5,006 bases of DNA, taken from Actinomycetota bacterium. Lineage in GTDB: Bacteria > Actinomycetota > Actinomycetes > Actinomycetales > Microbacteriaceae. The position numbers and the translations under genes are program-made. The notes under the pieces are model-generated. The model worked only from the letters and a program-made list of their open reading frames with translations. It was not told the origin of the DNA and did no database searches. This document shows positions 1 through 5,006 of this stretch, piece after piece; position 1 is the first letter of the stretch, and every line of letters begins with the position of its first letter. Location of the stretch: NCBI GenBank assembly GCA_009703445.1, contig WLGA01000085.1:1-5006 (forward strand). The letters are read 5' to 3'.

Positions 1-1095
1 CAAGGCCCTGAGAACCCTGCCGGAGGGTCATCCTTGGCCGTCTTTCAGGATGGCCTTCCTGTAGTCAACGTTTGGCAGGGCGAAGCAAACCCTGGGCAAG
101 CATGGTCGGAAGACACCATCTCGACTGTTTTCTCATGCACCAAGGGAATCATTAGCATTCTCGCCGCCAGACTGGTCGAGCAGGGGCATCTAGACCTTGA
201 AGCACCGGTTTCGCTCTATTGGCCAGAATTTGCCGCTGCCGGCAAGCAGGACATCAAAGTGAGAACGCTTCTGCAACACCGCGCTGGGTTGAGCGCACCA
301 CGTCACGACATCAGCCGAGCCGAGCTCCTCGATGGTCACAGCGTTGCCGATGCCCTCGCCGCACAGGAACCGCTTTGGGAACCAGATTCAACCTATGGCT
401 ACCACGCCCTAACCTTCGGCCACCTGGTTAGCAAACTGATCCACTGTGCTTCTGGGCTGACCGCGAATGACTACTTACAGAAGCACGTCACCGGGCCACT
501 GGGTGCTGACATGTGGATCGGGTTGCCTAGCGAACAGCATTCGAGAGTCGCTCGACTAATCGGTGATGGAAACTTCAAGTCGATGAACCCAGAATCTGGC
601 AGCGACCAGTATTGGGTTGAGAAAGCGATGACCTTTGGCGGTGTTTTGCCGGTCGACCCGACCGAAGAAGGTGGGTTCAATGGCTCCGACATCTTGTCTA
701 TTGAGTTAGCTGGTGCAGGTGGCGTAACCAATGCCTTTGGTCTGGCAAAAATTTATTCGGCAGCGGTTACCAAGACCGATGGAATCCGGCTGGTTAGCGA
801 CCAGACAATCGAAGAAGCAATCCAGCCGGCATCTTTTGGCATGAACGTCTGGCATGAACCAGCACCGCACCCAGTATGGGGAAACGGATTCATGCTGCCA
901 TTGCCACCGCACTTCGAAGTGCCGGGCGGTCAGGGCTTTGGTCACAACGGCCTAGGTGGGCAAGCGGGCTGGGCGAGTTTGACCGACCGAATCGGCTTCG
1001 GTTACACAACCTCATACTTGCGAAACAGCCCCGAGACTCAGACTCACCAACAAGATTTGGTCCGAAAACTGAACGACATCCTGCAAGCCGACTAG
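1..1095 (+). CDS. Serine hydrolase, beta-lactamase/EstB-like fold (5' end cut off by window)
   Basis: Predicted serine hydrolase or esterase of the beta-lactamase (class C / penicillin-binding-protein-like, PF00144) superfamily. The reading frame is open from base 1, and the conserved N-terminal strand (AVFQDGLPVVNVWQG) already begins at position 37, so the TTG at 34 is not a credible start and the true start is upstream of the window. Counting residues from that TTG, the nucleophile motif SCTK is at 34-37 (Ser codon at 133, Lys at 142). The family segment YWPEFAAAGK follows at 62-71 and LLQHRAGL at 79-86. The second catalytic tyrosine is probably Tyr123 in YGYHALTFG (codon at 400). GHNGLGG at 303-309 takes the place of the KTG motif. 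These features fit EstB-like esterases and uncharacterised actinobacterial homologues better than true cephalosporinases. The gene ends with TAG at 1093-1095, 39 bases before the SDR start. The substrate cannot be read from the sequence, and a signal peptide cannot be judged because the N-terminus is missing. Confidence 0.88.
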   Translation, partial: QGPENPAGGSSLAVFQDGLPVVNVWQGEANPGQAWSEDTISTVFSCTKGIISILAARLVEQGHLDLEAPVSLYWPEFAAAGKQDIKVRTLLQHRAGLSAPRHDISRAELLDGHSVADALAAQEPLWEPDSTYGYHALTFGHLVSKLIHCASGLTANDYLQKHVTGPLGADMWIGLPSEQHSRVARLIGDGNFKSMNPESGSDQYWVEKAMTFGGVLPVDPTEEGGFNGSDILSIELAGAGGVTNAFGLAKIYSAAVTKTDGIRLVSDQTIEEAIQPASFGMNVWHEPAPHPVWGNGFMLPLPPHFEVPGGQGFGHNGLGGQAGWASLTDRIGFGYTTSYLRNSPETQTHQQDLVRKLNDILQAD

Positions 1096-1122
1096 GCCGT
1101 GCAGATCAAGCAACACAATCCA

Positions 1123-1128
1123 AAGGGG
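1123..1128 (+). promoter_or_regulatory. Ribosome binding site of the SDR gene
   Basis: AAGGGG lies six bases before the ATG at 1135. This decides the start. An in-frame GTG at 1099 would add 12 residues (MQIKQHNPKGNQ) that are not part of the SDR fold and has no Shine-Dalgarno match, whereas the ATG gives the usual SDR N-terminus a few residues before the first beta strand. The same AAAGGGGA-type site precedes the RND gene at 4376. Confidence 0.75.
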
Positions 1129-1134
1129 AACCAA

Positions 1135-1938
1135 ATGAAGGTCAACGGAAAAGTAATCGTAGTAACCGGGGCGGGCAGTGGCATGGGGCGAGAGTTGACT
1201 CTCGAGCTGGTCAAGCGTGGTGCCCTAGTTGCAGCCGTAGACATGCGTGGCGAAACGCTTGACGAGACCAAAAAGCTCGCAGTGGCAGCCGGCGGCAGGG
1301 TCGAAACTTTCATCCTTGATGTCAGTGATGATGCCAAGGTAATCGCACTCCCAGCCCAGGTCGAGGCGAAGCTCGGTGCGGCAGATGCGCTCATCAACAA
1401 CGCTGGAATCATCCAACCGTTCGTCATGATCAAAGACCTCACGGTTGAAGCTGCGGCCAAAGTCATGAATGTGAACTTCCACGGTCCGCTTATGCTCACC
1501 AAGTCATTCCTACCTGGTTTGCTTTCTCGCCCTGAAGCACACATCCTCAACGTCTCATCAATGGGCGCTTATGCTCCGGTCCCTGGGCAGAGCGTCTACG
1601 GAGCATCAAAGGCGGCCATCAAGCTGTTCACCGAGGGACTTCGTTCGGAACTCCTGACCACCAAGGTGGGTGTCACCATCGTTTTCCCTGGGGCCATCGC
1701 TACCAACATCGCGGCAAATTCGGGCATGGATGTACCTGCCGGCGCCTCCGAAGATGCTCCTAAGTTCAAAATGACCGAGGCTCCGGTGGCAGCCAAGCTG
1801 ATGGTCGACGCAATCGAAAGCAACAAGCCGCGCCTATGCATCGGCCAAGACGCCAAGATGATGGACATCATGAGCCGCATCAACCCGGTATGGGCAGCTG
1901 GTGTTATCTATAAGCAAATGAAGTCTCTGCTCGGTTAG
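1135..1938 (+). CDS. Short-chain dehydrogenase/reductase (classical SDR), probably NAD(H)-dependent
   Basis: A 267-residue cytoplasmic oxidoreductase of the classical SDR family, which is a usual length. Numbering is from the ATG at 1135. The Rossmann nucleotide-binding motif TGAGSGMG is at 11-18. Asp36 at the end of beta strand 2 favours NAD(H) over NADP(H), and the acidic DV pair that contacts adenine is at 62-63. NNAG is at 88-91, and the catalytic tetrad is Asn114, Ser142, Tyr155 and Lys159 (YGASK). The segment FPGAIATNIA follows the active site, as in other SDRs. The C-terminal tail (DIMSRINPVWAAGVIYKQM and on) is basic and amphipathic, as in a group of uncharacterised bacterial SDRs, and may mediate oligomer or membrane contact; this is inference. 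The substrate is unknown, probably an alcohol/ketone pair. The gene follows the serine hydrolase by 39 bases and precedes argG by 18, so co-transcription with the hydrolase is plausible. Nothing is truncated or missing. Confidence 0.93.
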   Translation: MKVNGKVIVVTGAGSGMGRELTLELVKRGALVAAVDMRGETLDETKKLAVAAGGRVETFILDVSDDAKVIALPAQVEAKLGAADALINNAGIIQPFVMIKDLTVEAAAKVMNVNFHGPLMLTKSFLPGLLSRPEAHILNVSSMGAYAPVPGQSVYGASKAAIKLFTEGLRSELLTTKVGVTIVFPGAIATNIAANSGMDVPAGASEDAPKFKMTEAPVAAKLMVDAIESNKPRLCIGQDAKMMDIMSRINPVWAAGVIYKQMKSLLG

Positions 1939-1943
1939 TCTCG

Positions 1944-1957
1944 TAAACTTGAGGGTA
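1944..1957 (+). promoter_or_regulatory. Probable -10 element giving a leaderless argG mRNA
   Basis: TAAACT at 1944-1949 fits the actinobacterial -10 pattern TAnnnT. Its last base is seven bases before the argG ATG at 1957, which would place the transcription start at or next to the A of the start codon. This geometry is known for leaderless genes in actinobacteria. No convincing -35 hexamer is seen 16-19 bases upstream. The only Shine-Dalgarno-like string is GAGGG at 1951-1955, a single base before the ATG and too close for normal use, which supports the leaderless reading. No ARG-box-like palindrome was seen. Confidence 0.5.
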
Positions 1958-3270
1958 TGACTAAAGTTCTTGCATCCCTTCCTGTTGGCGAAAAAGTAGG
2001 CATTGCCTTTTCTGGTGGCCTCGACACATCTGTAGCCGTTGCCTGGATGCGAGAAAAGGGCGCAGTCCCATTCGCTTACACCGCGAACCTAGGTCAGTAT
2101 GACGAGGATGACATCGACTCAATTCCGTCACGTGCCAAGCTTTACGGCGCCGAGGAAGGCCGTCTCGTTGACTGCCGCAACTCACTGGCTGAGGAAGGCC
2201 TTGCAGCCATCGCCTGTGGCGCTTTCCACATCCGCACCGGCGGCAAGGTTTACTTCAACACCACACCCCTTGGCCGCGTAGTTACCGGCACCATGCTGGT
2301 TCGCGCGATGCACCAGGATGGCGTTGAAATCTGGGGAGACGGTTCAACTTACAAGGGCAACGACATCGAGCGTTTCTATCGCTACGGTCTGCTAGCCAAC
2401 CCGAACCTACGCATCTACAAGCCTTGGCTAGACCAGGATTTCGTAACCGAACTTGGCGGTCGCCACGAAATGAGCGAGTGGTTGCTTGAGCGCGACCTTC
2501 CTTACCGTGCATCTGTCGAAAAGGCATACTCAACCGACGCAAACATGCTCGGTGCAACCCACGAGGCGAAGACACTCGAAGAGCTCAACACCTCATACGA
2601 GATTGTTGAACCAATCATGGGTGTGAAGTTCTGGGACCCATCGGTGGAAATCGCGACCGAAGACGTCAAGATCACCTTCCGCCAGGGCCGCCCGGTCGCA
2701 ATCAACGGCGAAAGCCTCGAGAACGCAGTCGACCTGATCATGAAGGCTAACGAGATCGGTGGTCGTCACGGCCTCGGCATGAGCGACCAGATTGAAAACC
2801 GCATCATCGAAGCGAAGAGCCGCGGCATCTACGAGGCTCCGGGAATGGCTCTGCTGCACATTGCATACGAGCGTTTGATTTCTGCAGTACACAACGAAGA
2901 CACCGTTGCCGCTTATCACGCAGAAGGTCGCCGCATGGGCCGCCTATTGTATGAAGGTCGTTGGCTAGACCCGCAGACTTTGATGGTTCGCGAATCGCTA
3001 ACCAAGTGGGTCGCTTCAGCGATCAACGGTTCGGTGACTCTGCGCTTGCGCCGCGGTGACGACTACACCATCGTGAACACCGAGGGTGAAAACTTCAGCT
3101 ACCACCCTGAGAAGCTATCGATGGAACGCACCGAGGATGCCGCATTCGGCCCTGGCGACCGCATCGGCCAGCTAACCATGAGAAACCTAGACATTGCCGA
3201 CACTCGCCAGAAGCTCGATATGTACCGCAAGCAGGGTCAAATCGAGGGCGGCCAGTTCGAACTAGCGTAA
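1957..3270 (+). CDS. argG: Argininosuccinate synthase, type 2 (E. coli-like)
   Basis: Cytoplasmic argininosuccinate synthase, which joins citrulline and aspartate using ATP in the penultimate step of arginine synthesis. The 437-residue protein resembles E. coli ArgG (447 residues) nearly end to end, as recalled from family knowledge, and is longer than the roughly 400-residue type 1 enzymes. The ATP pyrophosphatase loop SGGLDTS is at 19-25. The substrate-binding stretches are FNTTPLGRVVTGTMLV at 100-115, STYKGNDIERF at 130-140 and EKAYSTDANMLGATHEAK at 188-205. The IGGRHGLGMSDQIENRIIEA block starts at 267, with YEAP at 292-295. The ATG at 1957 is the only usable start: an in-frame TAG, the SDR stop at 1936-1938, lies just upstream, and the N-terminus TKVLASLPVGEKVGIAFSGG lines up with E. 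coli. The C-terminus is a little shorter than E. coli's. No other arginine gene is visible nearby, although in many actinobacteria argG sits in an arg cluster. Confidence 0.98.
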   Translation: MTKVLASLPVGEKVGIAFSGGLDTSVAVAWMREKGAVPFAYTANLGQYDEDDIDSIPSRAKLYGAEEGRLVDCRNSLAEEGLAAIACGAFHIRTGGKVYFNTTPLGRVVTGTMLVRAMHQDGVEIWGDGSTYKGNDIERFYRYGLLANPNLRIYKPWLDQDFVTELGGRHEMSEWLLERDLPYRASVEKAYSTDANMLGATHEAKTLEELNTSYEIVEPIMGVKFWDPSVEIATEDVKITFRQGRPVAINGESLENAVDLIMKANEIGGRHGLGMSDQIENRIIEAKSRGIYEAPGMALLHIAYERLISAVHNEDTVAAYHAEGRRMGRLLYEGRWLDPQTLMVRESLTKWVASAINGSVTLRLRRGDDYTIVNTEGENFSYHPEKLSMERTEDAAFGPGDRIGQLTMRNLDIADTRQKLDMYRKQGQIEGGQFELA

Positions 3271-3303
3271 AAACCCACCAGCACTAAGGAAAGCGAACAC
3301 AAG
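3263..3303 (+). promoter_or_regulatory. Leader of the terC-family gene: ribosome binding site and weak -10 candidate
   Basis: The 33-base gap holds AAGGA at 3286-3290 as the likely ribosome binding site, 13 bases before the ATG at 3304. This spacing is longer than the usual 5-9, so translation may be modest. TAGCGT at 3263-3268, overlapping the argG stop, fits TAnnnT and could serve as a -10, but no -35 is evident and read-through from argG is just as likely. The gap is too short for a yybP-ykoY manganese riboswitch, which precedes terC-type genes in some bacteria. No terminator hairpin follows argG. Confidence 0.4.
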
Positions 3304-4320
3304 ATGTATGCAGCAGCGACCAGCTCAGCCGGCCACGTAGCACTTCCGGTAACTTTCGAAATCGTTTCAATGGTTGTTTTGACCTTGATTCTGATTGCTG
3401 ACGTTCTTTTGATCTTCAAGCGCCCTCACATCCCAAGCGCGAAGGAATCGACCGCCTGGGTGGTCTTCTACGCTTTGCTTGCAATTGCCTTCGGCGCCAT
3501 CATCGGTTGGCTGGGCAATGGTGAAGCGGCTAGCCAGTTCTATGCGGGCTGGTTGACCGAATACAGCCTCAGCATCGACAACCTGTTTGTGTTTGTCATC
3601 ATCATGAGCAGATTCTCTGTGCCACGAAAGTATCAGCAAGAAGTCTTGATGGTCGGCGTAATCATGGCCCTAGTACTTCGAGGCATCTTCATCCTTGCCG
3701 GAGCTGCGCTCATCGAGTCATTCAGCGCAATCTTCTACCTATTTGGTGCGTTCTTGATTTACACCGCTTACCACCAGGCGTTCCGCTCAGAGAGCGACGA
3801 TGAAGAAACGGAAAGCAAGCTGATCGTCTGGCTACGCAAGCGAGTGCACGTTTCTGACAACTTCGATGGCGCGAAGGTGCGCACCGTGGTCAATGGCAAG
3901 AAGGTGTTCACCCCGATGCTGGTTGTTTTTGCTGCAATCGCGATGACCGACGTCATGTTTGCATTTGACTCGATTCCGGCGATTTTCGGAATCACCACCG
4001 ACCCATTCATTGTCTTTGCAGCGAACGTATTTGCCCTGATGGGTCTGCGTCAGCTTTACTTCCTACTCGGTGGCCTGCTCGACAAGCTCGAATACCTCAA
4101 GTATGGAATTGCATTCATCCTGGGCTTCATTGGTGTCAAGCTAGTTGCCCACGCGATGCATGTCAACGAGTTGCCATTCATCAACGGCGGCAAGGCAATT
4201 GAATGGGCTCCAGAAATTTCGACCAACACCTCACTTGCAGTCATTGTTTCGTCCATCGCGGTTGCTGCAATTGCTAGCGCGGTAAAGATCAAACTCTCGG
4301 CAAAGTCACAGGATAAGTAG
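3304..4320 (+). CDS. TerC-family integral membrane protein, probable metal (Mn) exporter
   Basis: A 338-residue polytopic membrane protein of the TerC/Alx family (PF03741). The family was named for tellurite resistance, but characterised members (E. coli Alx, Bacillus MeeF/MeeY) are linked to manganese export and metal supply to exported enzymes. About nine hydrophobic segments are visible, near residues 16-38, 51-71, 89-104, 114-137, 140-157, 204-229, 234-258, 266-286 and 309-327. The two family signatures carry membrane-embedded acids: LSIDNLFVF (Asp92) and TDVMFAFDSIPA (Asp216, Asp222). PRKYQQ at 107-112, NVFALMGLRQLYFLLGGLLDKL at 241-262 in two blocks, and NELPFINGG at 288-296 are typical of the actinobacterial branch. 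A charged loop at 161-200, with the acidic run ESDDEETE, separates the two halves. Transport substrate is inferred from the family. The ATG at 3304 is the first start after the in-frame argG stop. The gene lies 33 bases after argG and 68 before an RND transporter gene. Confidence 0.93.
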   Translation: MYAAATSSAGHVALPVTFEIVSMVVLTLILIADVLLIFKRPHIPSAKESTAWVVFYALLAIAFGAIIGWLGNGEAASQFYAGWLTEYSLSIDNLFVFVIIMSRFSVPRKYQQEVLMVGVIMALVLRGIFILAGAALIESFSAIFYLFGAFLIYTAYHQAFRSESDDEETESKLIVWLRKRVHVSDNFDGAKVRTVVNGKKVFTPMLVVFAAIAMTDVMFAFDSIPAIFGITTDPFIVFAANVFALMGLRQLYFLLGGLLDKLEYLKYGIAFILGFIGVKLVAHAMHVNELPFINGGKAIEWAPEISTNTSLAVIVSSIAVAAIASAVKIKLSAKSQDK

Positions 4321-4350
4321 TTCGCGCAGGAATCTCTGAGCGGTTTGCTG

Positions 4351-4366
4351 GGTTAGCCTAGGTAAG
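4351..4366 (+). promoter_or_regulatory. Candidate promoter -10 and DtxR/IdeR-like site upstream of the RND gene
   Basis: TAGCCT at 4354-4359 fits the TAnnnT -10 pattern and would start transcription near 4366, giving a leader of about 23 bases. It is embedded in GGTTAGCCTA (4351-4360), which matches ten consecutive bases of the DtxR/IdeR iron-box consensus. The right half of the consensus (ACCTAA) is not kept: the sequence continues GGTAAG. Over the full 19-base consensus I count about 12 matches. The surrounding TTAgCCTAGGTAA (4353-4365) is nearly palindromic around CCTAGG. A clear -35 was not found. The promoter is moderately likely; metal regulation is speculative. Confidence 0.35.
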
Positions 4367-4375
4367 ACCGTTCTC

Positions 4376-4383
4376 AAAGGGGA
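4376..4383 (+). promoter_or_regulatory. Ribosome binding site of the RND permease gene
   Basis: AAAGGGGA ends five bases before the GTG at 4389 and fixes this non-ATG codon as the start. An in-frame TAG at 4359-4361 lies upstream, and no other ATG, GTG or TTG in this frame occurs between that stop and 4389. Confidence 0.8.
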
Positions 4384-4388
4384 TTTCC

Positions 4389-5006
4389 GTGCACCGTCTC
4401 GCCAAACTCAGCCTCGCCAACCGTTCAGTTGTCGCGCTGATCACCATAATCATCGCCATTTTTGGTTTGATCTCGGTGGGAGGTCTAAAGCAGGAGCTAA
4501 TTCCGAGCTTTGAAACCCCACAGGCGGCTATTGTCACCACTTATCCCGGTGCTTCACCAGAGGTAATCGACAAGCAGGTGAGCCAGCCAATCGAGGCTGC
4601 AGTTCGCGCTCTCGATGGTCTGGTGACCTCTTCTTCTACCTCGCAGAGCAATGTCTCGATCGTGCGAGTCGAGTTCGATTACGGAACCAGCACTTCAAAG
4701 GTTAAAGAGAACCTAAATGCAGCACTGGCCAGCCTGACACTGCCAAGCGAGGCGACGGCCAAGGTACTATCTGGCAGCTTTGACTCGGTTCCGGTTATCG
4801 CCCTTGGCGTCTCAGCCAATAGCGGCAACAACGAGGCAATCGGCAAGGTCCTCGAAGACACAGCCGCTCCCCTGCTGGCCTCAGTTCCAGGTGTTCGTGA
4901 CGTAAGCGTTTCTGGCGTCGTGGAAAAGCGCATCAACCTGACTCTCAAGCAGTCGGTTCTAACCGCCAACGGTCTAACCTCACAATCAATCACAAGTGCT
5001 CTTCAG
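4389..5006 (+). CDS. RND-superfamily efflux permease, AcrB/HAE1-like (3' end cut off by window)
   Basis: The first 206 residues of an RND (resistance-nodulation-division) transporter of the AcrB/acriflavine-resistance type (PF00873). These are proton-driven inner-membrane exporters of drugs, lipids or other amphiphiles, usually about 1,000 residues or more, so roughly a fifth is seen here. The short cytoplasmic N-terminus HRLAKLSLANRS is followed by TM1 at about residues 13-33. The porter domain then begins, with ELIPSFETPQA at 36-46, YPGASPEVIDKQVSQPIE from about 52, a QSNVSIVRVEF strand, and the SVPGVRDVSVSG block near 167-178 typical of the PN subdomains. The frame is intact to the last base. 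The start is GTG with a strong ribosome binding site. In a monoderm actinobacterium it would act without an outer-membrane channel, like Bacillus SwrC; that is inference. The substrate cannot be told from this part. Confidence 0.92.
   Translation, partial: MHRLAKLSLANRSVVALITIIIAIFGLISVGGLKQELIPSFETPQAAIVTTYPGASPEVIDKQVSQPIEAAVRALDGLVTSSSTSQSNVSIVRVEFDYGTSTSKVKENLNAALASLTLPSEATAKVLSGSFDSVPVIALGVSANSGNNEAIGKVLEDTAAPLLASVPGVRDVSVSGVVEKRINLTLKQSVLTANGLTSQSITSALQ

Noticed and set aside
34..36. TTG as the start of the serine hydrolase
   Set aside because: The frame is open to base 1, no ribosome binding site is evident, and the protein would begin inside the conserved first strand of the fold.
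1099..1134. GTG at 1099 as the SDR start
   Set aside because: It adds residues outside the SDR fold, lacks a Shine-Dalgarno match, and would put the AAGGGG site inside the coding region; ATG at 1135 is better.
876..1262. A 128-codon + strand frame across the end of the hydrolase gene and the start of the SDR gene
   Set aside because: It overlaps two genes with clear family motifs, and its translation is rich in Arg, Ser and Gly with no recognisable domain, as expected of a shadow frame.
2282..2919. Several minus-strand open frames opposite argG
   Set aside because: argG is unmistakable over this whole span; the antisense frames have low-complexity, domain-free translations.
3271..3303. yybP-ykoY manganese riboswitch before the terC-family gene
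   Set aside because: The gap is only 33 bases and shows none of the paired structure such a riboswitch needs.
1..4320. Four consecutive genes share one reading frame and are separated in that frame by stop codons, suggesting stop read-through fusions
   Set aside because: The chance of four neighbours sharing a frame is about 1 in 27; each gene has its own start context and complete domain ends, so this is most likely coincidence.
4321..4350. Rho-independent terminator after the terC-family gene
   Set aside because: No GC-rich inverted repeat followed by a T run could be found; the same holds after argG.
4679..4993. A 104-codon open frame on the minus strand
   Set aside because: It lies wholly opposite the RND permease coding region, whose protein motifs are clear; no ribosome binding site or family motif was seen.

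Overview
The window looks like ordinary chromosome from an actinobacterium of moderate G+C (roughly mid-50s percent by eye). The best guess is a small-genome member of the Microbacteriaceae, such as the freshwater Luna/Rhodoluna/Aquiluna type. That placement is inference. It rests on the actinobacterial form of the TerC-family protein, the long E. coli-like (type 2) argininosuccinate synthase, TAnnnT-type -10 elements, a likely leaderless start, and close gene packing. No mobile element, CRISPR array, RNA gene or long repeat was seen.

Layout: five genes, all on the + strand, with gaps of 18 to 68 bases. (1) Positions 1-1095 hold the 3' part of a serine hydrolase of the beta-lactamase/EstB fold; its true start lies to the left of the window. 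(2) Positions 1135-1938 encode a classical short-chain dehydrogenase/reductase (SDR) with a complete catalytic set. (3) Positions 1957-3270 encode argininosuccinate synthase (argG), with a probable own promoter and leaderless mRNA. (4) Positions 3304-4320 encode a TerC-family polytopic membrane protein, probably a metal (Mn) exporter. (5) Positions 4389-5006 hold the 5' part of an RND-superfamily efflux permease that runs off the right edge.

Functionally the window is a set of neighbours, not one obvious pathway. The serine hydrolase and SDR could be co-transcribed and act on related small or lipid-like substrates. argG supplies the penultimate step of arginine synthesis and sits apart from any other arg gene visible here. 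terC and the RND gene are both membrane transport genes. The 68-base gap between them carries a TAnnnT element embedded in a sequence resembling the core of a DtxR/IdeR-type metal-regulator site, which is the most speculative but most checkable regulatory signal. I see no convincing previously undescribed system. The points worth a second look are the leaderless argG promoter, the isolated type 2 argG, and the possible metal-responsive site upstream of the RND gene.
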